Positions 1-8,692 of a stretch of DNA of 36,501 nt are shown piece by piece. The stretch spans positions 1 to 36,501 of the forward strand of contig CAJJCV010000028.1 of the NCBI GenBank assembly GCA_905182765.1, in the 5' to 3' direction. The DNA comes from Cryomorphaceae bacterium BACL29 MAG-121220-bin8 (GTDB taxonomy: Bacteria; Bacteroidota; Bacteroidia; Flavobacteriales; Flavobacteriaceae). The position numbers and the translations under genes are program-made. The notes beneath the pieces were generated by a model. That model was not told the origin of the DNA, did no database searches, and saw nothing but the letters and a program-made list of their open reading frames with translations. Positions within the stretch are counted from its first letter, which is position 1, and every line of letters starts with the position of its first letter.

Positions 1-3000
1 CATTTTTTAAATCTTCAATAATTATATTTTCTGATTCTTCATAAAATGTCTTTTCTATAAATTCGTCCGAGGATTCGATAACAATTTTGTAAGGTAAATC
101 CCCACCTTTAATGGCACCTATTTTTAATTTGCCATCATTTGCTCCAAAGCATGAAATATCAGTTTTTATTACATTTTTAATTTCGAATTCATCGTAAGTC
201 TCAATGGTAAAAGGTTCAGAAATAATTTCACATTTATTACTGTCAATAAACTTTAGCGAATAAGTTCCAGGAGATAAACCATCTAAGTAAGATTCCCATC
301 CTTCTGTGTTTTGACCTATTAAATCTCCGCCTTCCAGTCCAGTATCCGTATAATTATCATTACTATCAATTAAATATAAATTATATGGAGCAGTACCATC
401 TTTTATTAAAAAATCAACTTTACCTTTTTGATTATTAACCTGTGGATCATAACAAGCATTAGTGACTTTTTTAATTTTGGTATTCAATATCGAAGGTTGT
501 GTAATTTCAAAGATATCTTCACTCGTACAATTATTTGCTTCAGTTATTGTGAGTTTGTAAGTTCCAGATTCTAAATTTATGAAGTCTAAATTTGAATCTT
601 TTATAACATTTCCAGTACTTAAGTCGCCATTAAAATCTAATACATATTTGTAATATTCTTGATTATTTTCATTAATAAAAGATTTGCCTCCGTTAACTTT
701 AAAATATGTTTTATTCCCATCATTTGCAGGTACATTGTTTAGATCAACACAAGTTATGTTGTTGGTATCTGATCCCGACCATTCTACATTAGATGAAATA
801 TATATTTCTTTTTTTGTAACACATCCGTTAGAATTAGAATCGTTAGTAGAAGTATGATCTCTTTCGGTAATATTTAAAGTATAAAGTCCATCATCTAAGT
901 TTTTAAAAGAATATTGAATATTTTCTTCCAAATTTAAATTTTCATTTTTATTAGGACCTGAAATATTTACTTTGTAAATTTCTTTTAAACCATCTAAAAA
1001 GAAATCCCCTCCGTTAAGAGTAACCTTTATCTCATTTTTAACATCAGAATCACAGGCAACAATATTTTCAGTTTCAACACTAATAGCTTTAGATGATCCT
1101 AAAACTTCCGCGCTTAGATCAATTGATGCGCAGTTGTTAGAATCTGTTACAGTAATATTATAAGTGCCTGCACCTTTTTTACTAAATGAAACGGTAGAAG
1201 ATTTTTCTCCAACTGATCCATATGTGTACCCACCAATAGTCCAAGGTGCAGTTCCCCCGCTAATTTTAACTTGATATGATCCATCAGGACCACATTGAGA
1301 GTGCACTATGCTAGAGACTGAAGCTGTTAATTCTTTAGGTTCAATTAGTTCAAAACTTTTTGTTATTAGACAATTGTTTTGAGATATCTTAACACTGTAA
1401 GTTCCAGAATTAGAAAGATTTGCTATATCCTTAGAATTAGAAGTATATCCATTTGGGCCTGACCATAGGTATGTAAAGTTTCCTGACGAATCTCCTCCAG
1501 CAACAATTAAGTCAATACTTCCATCAGTTCCGTTAACGCACGAAATATTTGTGACTGCAATCCCTTCGTTTAAAACTTCAATTGGATAATCTCCGTCAAT
1601 TTTAACTATAACTGGGCTAGTAACACATCCATTAGCATCAATAGCATAAAAAGTGTACTCATTTTTACTAAGATTTTCAAGAGTATATTCATCAGTGTTT
1701 GACGAGTCTCCTCTGTTTGAAGCTATTAATTCATCATCAAAATAATAATTATATGGAGCCGTCCCTCCGCCTACATTTACAGTAAACTGACCATCTAAAG
1801 AACCTGGGCATGTTTCAGAAATTATATTAGAAGTGGAATTAATTAAAAACTCATTTACTGAACTCACCAAAATTTCATTATCATATTGATACGAAACATT
1901 TTCAGAATCTATAACTTCAACTTTATAAGCCCCCGAAGATATATTTTCAAGAGAATTATCTTTTGGAGTTTGATCATCAATTGAAACAAATTCAGAATTA
2001 ACTTTTTTAGTCCATTTGACTTCAAATGGAGCACCGTAGCCACCCCTATAGCTAAAGTTAATTTTTCCATTGTTTCCCTCATAGCAAGTTGGGGAACTTG
2101 TAATAAATGAATTAAAAATAAATGCATTAGGAGATTTGATTTCGAAATTATTTTCAATAAAGCATTCATTTGCATCTGTTACTTTTAAATTATAAACACC
2201 TGGCTTTAGTTTAGAAATATTTTTTAATGAAGAAATGAAATTATCTGGTCCAGTCCAGCTGTAACTATAAGTTTCCTGATCGTTTATGGTACCACCATTT
2301 ACTTCAATCTCAATAGAACCATCATTCAAATTAAATTTTGAAACATTTTTTATTTCAGAATCTGAAATAGAAAGTTCGAACTCAGGTTCTGATATTATTG
2401 TTTGTACAGTTGATGAACAACCGTTAGTATCAATAATTTCAACTTTATAAACTCCACTGATTAGATTATCCTGAACTACTATTTTTTCGTCTATTCCATC
2501 AACGCTAATATTAGATTGAATCAATTCACTATTTAGTAGATATTTATAAGGTGCTTTTCCTCCAGAAATATTTATTTTAAATTTTCCAATATCGTCCCCT
2601 TTGCAATTTAAACTTATTACATCAGAAATTAAAAGTTGTATAGGTTCTTTAGGCTCTACAATAGTAATTTCTTTTACAGGAAATTCTTCATTATTAGAAT
2701 CAGTAATTTTCAATTTATATAAGCCACTTTTTAAATTAATTATTTCTTTTTGGCTTGAAATGAGTTCGTCAGATTCATTATACCATGAAAAGTTAAACGG
2801 CTCACCGTTTCCACCAGAGGGAATTGAGGTGATTTTTCCTGTTTCTGAGCCAGTACACAAAACATTAACAACAGATAAGCCATAATTGAAATTGCTATCT
2901 TGTTCTACTAAAAATTCATTAAAAAAGTCACATCCATTTCCATCAGTAACTTTTAAACTATAATTTCCAGGAATTAAGTTTATTAAATTTTGGTCCTGTG

Positions 3001-5533
3001 AAGTGTATTCATTAGATCCAGTCCACTGGTAAGAGTATTCTTCATTTCCTCCTTCAATTTCAATTGTAATACTTCCGTCGTTATTTTTTGTGTTTTTGAT
3101 TGCAAAGCTTTTTAAATTTAATTTATATTGAGGTTGTGTGATTTCAAAATTAGTTTGTTCAGATAAGCAACCGTTCGCATCAATTAATTGTAATGTGAAA
3201 CTACCAACAGTCAAATCATTAATTGCATATATCTCATTTACTTTAAGTCCATTAGTAACAACTTTATCATTTAATAATAAAGTATAAGGGAAAACACCGC
3301 CTGATGGATTTATTTCTACTTTTCCATTATTATCCCCAAAGCAGTTTAAATTTATATTGGAAAAAGTGGTTTCTATTTTTAGCTTTTCTTTTGGACCGTT
3401 CGCAATAACTACAGGAGATACGTAAGAGTTTGAATCTTTATCACTAACACTAACCCTGTAATTTCCAGGAAATATTTTAGATAATAATTTTGGATTATTA
3501 TCTAAATCTTCAAACTCAACCCATTGATTGTTTTTATTTAACTTTTCCCACAAAACACTGTATGGTGCGCCTGCTCCTCCAATTGGATCGATAGATATTT
3601 CAGTTGTTTCACCAAAGCATTTAGTTGTAGGTGGATTAACCATATTTAACTCAAAAGAAGGGTCTAGTATTGCAAAGTTTGCCGCATTTATTGAATAGAA
3701 TATATTATCTGACGCTTTAACTCTTATTCTTGCATTAGATGACTTATTAAAGTCAGGAACAATTAATTTTTCTGATCCATCATTAGCAGAATTTTTTACA
3801 AGGTTATATGTAAATGTGTTACCTCCATCGTATGAAATATCAATATCTATAAATTCTGTGTTTGGAGCAGCTTGGTGATTCCATCTAATTTCAATTTCTT
3901 TATTTTGGTTTACTGACAATCCATTAGTGTTCTGACTTAAAACTCTAAAAGGCCCAAATTGTGATCTCACAAAATTTATAACAAAATCTTCTTGCATTAC
4001 AGCACCTCCACCAGTTTTATTGTCTCTAGCTGTAAATGTAAAATTCATATTTCTAGACAAACGCGGTATAACTTCTAGCTCATTTTGGGTGGAGCCTGCC
4101 AATACAGTCTCAATATTTGGCAAATATCTTTCTTGATTTGTAACTGGAAATTTAGAAACAAAAGCCGGTCCAACTAAGCTTGTATTTATAGGTGGAGAAA
4201 CTGTTTTTTCTCCATCAATCTGATCCCAGTTAAACAGCATCTGATTAGATTCTTCGTTGTCAGTAATCTCAAAATCATCACCTAATACAAGAGGAGTGCC
4301 TGTTGGCACTGTATAGGTTAAGCCAGTTGGGGCGGTTACATAATACGGAACAGTGTTTGAGTATCCTTCAAAATCTTCTCCACAGTTTCGCAAAGCCATT
4401 GTACTAGTTATTTCTTTAATTGATTTTGCGTGATAATATAAATTCTCAGTTGCTCTTGGTCCATAACCCATAATAGTTACTCCAGCTCCAGTTTCTACTC
4501 TGTTTGTTCCAACTCCAACATTTGCATTAAAAGTGTGTGGTGCTCCAAGTTGATGACCAACTTCGTGAGCTAGAACGAAATGAAATGTAGTTCCATTAAC
4601 ACCTCCAGTTTGACCTCCACCTTTTAAAGAACCACATAACGCTCCAAGATATGCCACTCCTCCACCTCCCACATCCACAACGTGCCCAATATCAAAAGAA
4701 TTATACCCAACTGTATTGTTTAATTTAGTCATGTTTTCCCCTAGTTGAGTAAATTTTTCTCCAGCAGTAAACCCATCAAGATTAGTGTCAAAAACGATAA
4801 GTTTATCATTATCAGGAATTAATTCAAATAAAATAGAAAGATCTCTTCCAGAAATTGTATTCAGTGCTGAAACAGCAATATTTAATTCAGAAGTTATAAG
4901 TGCTTTTTTATTATCAATTCCTAAATCTTGAGCATCATATAAATTAATGTAATAGTTAGACCACTCCGCGGTTGGAGAAATAGCCATTCTAAACTTTACT
5001 AATTGGGGAGTTTTGCCAACAGGATCTAAATCACTAGTTGTTGTTGTTTTTTTTTTTAATGAATTTTCTGAATGATTTATAATATCATTTTCTAAATTTA
5101 TTTTATCTAATTCATTTGTGGTATCAATTTCTTTAAAAATAAACTCGTTTTTATTTTTTGCATTTGAAAGGTGCAGCCTTTTATTTTCTTGAATTATTGT
5201 GATTGTTATAATTTCTCCAATGACATTTATAAAAACTTTGTCTTTAAGATTTTTAGAAGTTCCTCGATATAATTGAATATTAATTTTATTTTCATTTATG
5301 AATTTAAACTCTCTATTTAAATTAAATTCTTCAAAATTAAAATCATTAATTGGTAATTTGATTAGGGAGTTTATATCGTTTATTGTACTATTTAATTTTT
5401 TACTTATAGCATCTAAATTAGTTTTAAATATAATTTTATCATCCTCTGAACTCAAGCTTTCCCAAGATATTTCTTGAGAATATGCAGAGATTGTAATAAA
5501 AAATATAAAGAAAAATTTAAATATTTTTTTCAT
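1..5533 (-). CDS. Giant secreted metzincin metalloprotease with SprB-like repeats (5'-complete, runs off left edge)
   Basis: The frame opens at an ATG at 5533 and stays open for about 1844 codons to the left edge, so the C-terminus is missing. Residues 1-20 are a signal peptide ending SAYSQ. Residues about 20-170 look like a propeptide. The catalytic domain carries the metzincin zinc site HEVGHQLGAPH (H323, E324, H327, H333) and a Met-turn TIMGYG (M355), as in reprolysin-like M12 peptidases. A region to about 630 includes a fibronectin/BACON-like stretch. From about residue 632 onward come roughly thirteen SprB-type repeats of 75-100 residues, often starting with a Cys followed by G..DG and GG..PY..W. 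Cys landmarks are at 639, 731, 893, 977, 1150, 1242, 1332, 1414, 1494, 1595, 1694 and 1795. A T9SS sorting domain is expected past the edge but is not visible. It is probably a cell-surface or secreted protease/adhesin. The protease call is strong; the role is inferred. Confidence 0.9.
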   Translation of the reverse strand, partial: MKKIFKFFFIFFITISAYSQEISWESLSSEDDKIIFKTNLDAISKKLNSTINDINSLIKLPINDFNFEEFNLNREFKFINENKINIQLYRGTSKNLKDKVFINVIGEIITITIIQENKRLHLSNAKNKNEFIFKEIDTTNELDKINLENDIINHSENSLKKKTTTTSDLDPVGKTPQLVKFRMAISPTAEWSNYYINLYDAQDLGIDNKKALITSELNIAVSALNTISGRDLSILFELIPDNDKLIVFDTNLDGFTAGEKFTQLGENMTKLNNTVGYNSFDIGHVVDVGGGGVAYLGALCGSLKGGGQTGGVNGTTFHFVLAHEVGHQLGAPHTFNANVGVGTNRVETGAGVTIMGYGPRATENLYYHAKSIKEITSTMALRNCGEDFEGYSNTVPYYVTAPTGLTYTVPTGTPLVLGDDFEITDNEESNQMLFNWDQIDGEKTVSPPINTSLVGPAFVSKFPVTNQERYLPNIETVLAGSTQNELEVIPRLSRNMNFTFTARDNKTGGGAVMQEDFVINFVRSQFGPFRVLSQNTNGLSVNQNKEIEIRWNHQAAPNTEFIDIDISYDGGNTFTYNLVKNSANDGSEKLIVPDFNKSSNARIRVKASDNIFYSINAANFAILDPSFELNMVNPPTTKCFGETTEISIDPIGGAGAPYSVLWEKLNKNNQWVEFEDLDNNPKLLSKIFPGNYRVSVSDKDSNSYVSPVVIANGPKEKLKIETTFSNINLNCFGDNNGKVEINPSGGVFPYTLLLNDKVVTNGLKVNEIYAINDLTVGSFTLQLIDANGCLSEQTNFEITQPQYKLNLKSFAIKNTKNNDGSITIEIEGGNEEYSYQWTGSNEYTSQDQNLINLIPGNYSLKVTDGNGCDFFNEFLVEQDSNFNYGLSVVNVLCTGSETGKITSIPSGGNGEPFNFSWYNESDELISSQKEIINLKSGLYKLKITDSNNEEFPVKEITIVEPKEPIQLLISDVISLNCKGDDIGKFKINISGGKAPYKYLLNSELIQSNISVDGIDEKIVVQDNLISGVYKVEIIDTNGCSSTVQTIISEPEFELSISDSEIKNVSKFNLNDGSIEIEVNGGTINDQETYSYSWTGPDNFISSLKNISKLKPGVYNLKVTDANECFIENNFEIKSPNAFIFNSFITSSPTCYEGNNGKINFSYRGGYGAPFEVKWTKKVNSEFVSIDDQTPKDNSLENISSGAYKVEVIDSENVSYQYDNEILVSSVNEFLINSTSNIISETCPGSLDGQFTVNVGGGTAPYNYYFDDELIASNRGDSSNTDEYTLENLSKNEYTFYAIDANGCVTSPVIVKIDGDYPIEVLNEGIAVTNISCVNGTDGSIDLIVAGGDSSGNFTYLWSGPNGYTSNSKDIANLSNSGTYSVKISQNNCLITKSFELIEPKELTASVSSIVHSQCGPDGSYQVKISGGTAPWTIGGYTYGSVGEKSSTVSFSKKGAGTYNITVTDSNNCASIDLSAEVLGSSKAISVETENIVACDSDVKNEIKVTLNGGDFFLDGLKEIYKVNISGPNKNENLNLEENIQYSFKNLDDGLYTLNITERDHTSTNDSNSNGCVTKKEIYISSNVEWSGSDTNNITCVDLNNVPANDGNKTYFKVNGGKSFINENNQEYYKYVLDFNGDLSTGNVIKDSNLDFINLESGTYKLTITEANNCTSEDIFEITQPSILNTKIKKVTNACYDPQVNNQKGKVDFLIKDGTAPYNLYLIDSNDNYTDTGLEGGDLIGQNTEGWESYLDGLSPGTYSLKFIDSNKCEIISEPFTIETYDEFEIKNVIKTDISCFGANDGKLKIGAIKGGDLPYKIVIESSDEFIEKTFYEESENIIIEDLKN

Positions 5534-5631
5534 TCTTATACCAATTTACGTAAAAATAAAGTTCAATGTAATATTTATAAAATTAAATAGTTTGCATATT
5601 TTTTAAAATTCAGTTATTTAAAATGTCTTGT

Positions 5632-5639
5632 TATATTTG
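5632..5639 (+). promoter_or_regulatory. Candidate -7 promoter element for SnoaL-like lipoprotein gene
   Basis: TATATTTG fits the Bacteroidota -7 consensus TAnnTTTG and ends 24 nt before the ATG at 5664. No TTG lies at the expected -33 distance, so only the -7 half is supported. Confidence 0.4.
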
Positions 5640-5663
5640 TTTAAATAACCAAAATTTATACAA

Positions 5664-6167
5664 ATGAAAAAATTATTATTTTTAACTACATTTCTTTTAA
5701 TTGTAAGTTGTGCTCAACAACCAAGTGAGGAATGTCAAACTTTAGAAACAGCAAATACACAAATTCAAAAAGACATTAAAATGTACAAATCTGTATGGAA
5801 TCAGGTGTTTCTAGATAGAGATATTAATCTTATTAATACTGATAGTTTTGATGAGCAGGCAACTGTTGTTACTGCAACAGGAGATATTACTGGAATAGAT
5901 TCTTTTAGAGATTATTATAATAACTATCTGACAGGATTTTCAGATGCTCAGTTTACATTTATTGATGTTTTTGGACAAGGAGATAACATTGTAAAGCACT
6001 GGAATTTTAAAGGAACTCACGATGGTGAAATGTTTGGTATTCCTGCTACTGGAAATAAAGTTGATATCAGTGGTGCTACAATTGTAAAAATGAAAGACGG
6101 AAAAATATTACAAGAACAAGATTTTTTCGACAATCATTCGTTTTTATCTCAGTTAGGTCTGTTGTAA
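5664..6167 (+). CDS. SnoaL-like / NTF2-fold lipoprotein
   Basis: A 167-residue protein with a lipoprotein signal (MKKLLFLTTFLLIVSC, lipobox Cys at 16). The rest resembles SnoaL-like polyketide cyclase/ester cyclase domains of the NTF2 fold. It has a helical start (KMYKSVWNQVF), a central ..FRDYYNNYLTGFSDAQFTF.. segment, and a terminal strand pattern ..VKHWNFKGTHDGEMFGIPATGNKVDISG... typical of this family. SnoaL-like proteins bind small hydrophobic ligands or catalyse cyclisation/isomerisation, but many bacterial members have no known substrate, so I name only the fold. No Asp-rich surface-export signal follows the Cys, so it probably faces the periplasm. It lies 49 nt upstream of the TauE/SafE permease on the same strand and the two may be co-transcribed. 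Confidence 0.75.
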   Translation: MKKLLFLTTFLLIVSCAQQPSEECQTLETANTQIQKDIKMYKSVWNQVFLDRDINLINTDSFDEQATVVTATGDITGIDSFRDYYNNYLTGFSDAQFTFIDVFGQGDNIVKHWNFKGTHDGEMFGIPATGNKVDISGATIVKMKDGKILQEQDFFDNHSFLSQLGLL

Positions 6168-6216
6168 TATAAAGATAATTTTTCTTTTATCTTAAATAAA
6201 GCTAGAGAACAGAGTT

Positions 6217-7011
6217 ATGGAATTACTTGGTTACATAATGGCGTTATTTATAGGAATCTCTTTAGGTTTATTTGGAGGTGGCGGATCTATTTTGGCAGTA
6301 CCTGTTCTGGCATATCTGTTTTCACTTGATGAAAAAGTTGCTACTGCTTATTCACTGTTTATTGTTGGTTTTGCAGCTTTATTTGGAGGAATAAAACAAA
6401 ATAGAAATAATAATGTTGATTGGAGAACCGCCATAGTTTTTGGTATTCCAGCACTAATTGGTGTTTGGATAGTTAGACATTTTATAATTCCCGAACTTCC
6501 TGATGTTCTTTTTTATATTGGTGATTTTTCTGTTTCCAGAAGGATGGGGATGTTTGGAGTATTTATAGCCTTGATGGTTGCTGCAGCATTTTCTATGCTT
6601 AGAAATAACAAAAGAAAAGGAGGTTCAGGTAATATATCATATAATTATCCTTTAATATTTATAGAAGGTCTTGTAGTTGGAGCAGTAACAGGTTTAGTTG
6701 GAGCAGGAGGAGGATTTCTTATAATACCAGCTTTAGTCGTGTTAACCAATTTAGGAATAAAAAAGGCTATAGGAACTTCACTTATTATTATTGCTTTAAA
6801 ATCAATTTTAGGATTTTTTTTAGCAGATGCTTTGATAATGTCAATTGATTGGAATTTTTTAATTGCATTTACAAGTTTAACAATTGCAGGAATGTTTTTA
6901 GGAATTTATATTGGAAAACTAATCGATGGTAACAAATTAAAAAAAGGGTTTGCTTACTTTATTTTAGTAATGGCAATTTTCATGTTTGTTATGGAATTTT
7001 TCATTAATTAA
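6217..7011 (+). CDS. TauE/SafE (TSUP) family permease
   Basis: A 264-residue integral membrane protein with about eight hydrophobic helices in two homologous halves. Each half opens with the glycine-rich TSUP signature (LGLFGGGGSILAVPVL near residue 20 and LVGAGGGFLIIPAL near residue 160). The family exports sulfite, sulfoacetate or other organosulfur anions; the substrate cannot be read from sequence. Length is normal. A weak 7-bp inverted repeat (6172-6178/6187-6193) sits in the short gap after the SnoaL gene and could partly attenuate read-through. The gene ends just before a strong hairpin terminator shared with the opposing lipoprotein gene. Confidence 0.88.
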   Translation: MELLGYIMALFIGISLGLFGGGGSILAVPVLAYLFSLDEKVATAYSLFIVGFAALFGGIKQNRNNNVDWRTAIVFGIPALIGVWIVRHFIIPELPDVLFYIGDFSVSRRMGMFGVFIALMVAAAFSMLRNNKRKGGSGNISYNYPLIFIEGLVVGAVTGLVGAGGGFLIIPALVVLTNLGIKKAIGTSLIIIALKSILGFFLADALIMSIDWNFLIAFTSLTIAGMFLGIYIGKLIDGNKLKKGFAYFILVMAIFMFVMEFFIN

Positions 7012-7016
7012 TAAAA

Positions 7017-7048
7017 AGAAAAACCCCTATTTTATAAGGGGTTTTTCT
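7017..7048. terminator. Bidirectional intrinsic terminator
   Basis: A 12-bp perfect stem (AGAAAAACCCCT at 7017-7028 with its complement at 7037-7048) around an 8-nt AT loop, with A-run and T-run flanks. It lies between the stops of two convergent genes (7011 and 7067), so it can serve both. Confidence 0.85.
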
Positions 7049-7066
7049 TAATTAGTATAGTAATAA

Positions 7067-7615
7067 TTAAATTCTAGATAATGTAGAAGTTGCTGTAAAA
7101 ACATCTCCATCAGGTCCGCTTACAGTGTACTTATACATAATTTTATCTGCGTCTTCTGGTGTTAAACTAATTTCCCAAGAAGTAACATAGGTATCTTTCT
7201 CAAGAGTCAATCCACTCATTTCAGAATCAGTTGCAAAACTTAAAACACCTTCATTGCTTCCAGTTAATTTTGAAATCGGCTTATTCTGAAGCCCGCAATA
7301 ATGAGTTAATAATAGCTCATCGTTTTGAAAATTAAATATCGATAGCATTTCAGTTCCCCCAGTGTCACTTTCTTCAACTAAAGCGCTTCCATTTGAAGTT
7401 ACTGTATAATCTAAAGTTAATTCATCGGAACTTCCATCTGTTCTTTCAAGAGTTCCTGCCCATTTGCCTTCAAGTTTTTTTAATTCCTCAAAATCATTTG
7501 GGTCAGTTGTAGTATTAGTTTCTAATTGTGTGCTTTCAGCAACTTCAACAGCTGTAGAATTGTTGTTACAACTAATAGCTGTTATTGAAATCAATAGTAA
7601 TAGTAATTTTTTCAT
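7067..7615 (-). CDS. Hypothetical lipoprotein (lipocalin/DUF1579-like)
   Basis: A 182-residue protein with a lipoprotein signal (MKKLLLLLISITAISC, Cys16), a Ser/Thr/Glu-rich linker to about residue 43, then a compact beta-rich domain. The domain opens with LEGKWAGTLERTDGSS, a GxW motif like lipocalin-type or DUF1579-like small-molecule binding barrels, and continues with alternating short strands to the end. I do not recognise a specific family with certainty. It shares a terminator with the TauE gene and lies downstream of a polytopic membrane protein on the same strand (52-nt gap), which may be its operon partner. No surface-export signal is seen after the Cys. Confidence 0.7.
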   Translation of the reverse strand: MKKLLLLLISITAISCNNNSTAVEVAESTQLETNTTTDPNDFEELKKLEGKWAGTLERTDGSSDELTLDYTVTSNGSALVEESDTGGTEMLSIFNFQNDELLLTHYCGLQNKPISKLTGSNEGVLSFATDSEMSGLTLEKDTYVTSWEISLTPEDADKIMYKYTVSGPDGDVFTATSTLSRI

Positions 7616-7667
7616 ATAATAATGTTTAGGGTTTTAATAAATATATTAAAATAAACTAATACTTAAA

Positions 7668-8546
7668 TCAAGTAAGTTTTTTTTCTTTTTCTATTGCGTT
7701 GTAAATTAAGAGTATAAGTAGACCAAATACAATTCCTGATATTATTAAAAGAATACTTGTTAATCCAGAAACTGAAAATGAGAGTCTAAGTAAAATGGTT
7801 GATATAATGAATCCAGTATTTCTAATTAGCTGACTATACCTTTCTGTATATTGGAATGAAAGTAAAAGTATAAAGACATCTGCTAAAATTAATATTGTAA
7901 AGAATTCGTTAAAGAAAAGGTTGTTTAAGTTTTCATTAAAAGATTCTTCTATAAAAACACCATTGTACCAATTAACAAAGCTTACAATGCATATAGAAAA
8001 TAGAATTGGCAGAAGAACTATACTTACCAATTTTTTTGAAGCAATAAATCGATCTAGTTTTTCTGAAACAGGTTTTATTGGTAATCTCTCTTTAGTTACT
8101 TTGAATAAATAAATCAAAAAGAATATTATTAAAACTCCAAGAAGATCAAAAATCAGCTGTTGATTATTTGCGTTTTCTATCCAGTTTGCATTTAAATCAA
8201 CTAATGGGATGTCTTTAAATATTTTTCTTATTACAATCAAAGACATTATTTGATATTGCTTTCCAACTGCAGTAGTGAAAGATCTTGGAATGTAATAAAT
8301 AAGCAAAAAAGCTTCATAAACTAGAATAAAAGAGAAAGGAGTGTATAATGCCGAAATTGGATTTGAAAATAAATCAGGTCCAACAATAGAAAGCTCAATA
8401 ATGTTATAATTATTTAATAGAATTATAATTAAGTGAATTACAAACCCAATTGAAGCTAAGTATAAAATGTACTTTTCAAATTTTTTAATCGCTTTTTCAG
8501 AAAAAATTTTTAAAAATAAATCTTCTATTTTTTTTTGAATATTCAT
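7668..8546 (-). CDS. Polytopic membrane protein, function unknown
   Basis: A 292-residue protein with a short basic N-terminal helix (MNIQKKIEDLFLKIFSEKAIKKFEKY) and then about seven hydrophobic segments near residues 27-45, 70-90, 132-150, 172-192, 213-228, 245-257 and 260-283. There are no catalytic motifs I can name. The ATG at 8544-8546 is the natural start. It faces the alcohol-dehydrogenase operon across a 146-nt divergent region with an AT-only inverted repeat. Confidence 0.7.
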   Translation of the reverse strand: MNIQKKIEDLFLKIFSEKAIKKFEKYILYLASIGFVIHLIIILLNNYNIIELSIVGPDLFSNPISALYTPFSFILVYEAFLLIYYIPRSFTTAVGKQYQIMSLIVIRKIFKDIPLVDLNANWIENANNQQLIFDLLGVLIIFFLIYLFKVTKERLPIKPVSEKLDRFIASKKLVSIVLLPILFSICIVSFVNWYNGVFIEESFNENLNNLFFNEFFTILILADVFILLLSFQYTERYSQLIRNTGFIISTILLRLSFSVSGLTSILLIISGIVFGLLILLIYNAIEKEKKLT

Positions 8547-8561
8547 AACTATTTGACTATT

Positions 8562-8597
8562 AATTAATTAAAATTAACTCTTTTATTTTAATTAATT
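8562..8597. repeat. 13-bp inverted repeat in divergent promoter region
   Basis: AATTAATTAAAAT at 8562-8574 is repeated as its exact complement at 8585-8597 with a 10-nt spacer. It could be an operator or hairpin between the two divergent genes, but it is made only of A and T in an AT-rich region, so chance is possible. Confidence 0.35.
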
Positions 8598-8660
8598 TTT
8601 TGTTTTTTAATACTAAATTTTTGTAGGGTTGAATTTATTTCTTTATTGTTTGTTTTATCT

Positions 8661-8668
8661 TAGATTTG
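8661..8668 (+). promoter_or_regulatory. Candidate -7 element upstream of alcohol dehydrogenase operon
   Basis: TAGATTTG matches TAnnTTTG and ends 24 nt before the ATG at 8693. It overlaps a possible TTG start at 8666, which argues that translation begins at 8693. TTG triplets upstream are not at the ideal -33 spacing. Confidence 0.45.
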
Positions 8669-8692
8669 ATAAAAATCAAAAAACATTTAAAT

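Noticed and set aside
1909-2885. Short open frames on both strands inside the giant metalloprotease/repeat gene
   Set aside because: They overlap the long coding frame in other frames, begin and end at chance codons and show no recognisable domain.
7921-8112. 63-codon frame opposite the polytopic membrane protein
   Set aside because: No motif, no promoter, and it sits inside a longer hydrophobic-helix coding frame.
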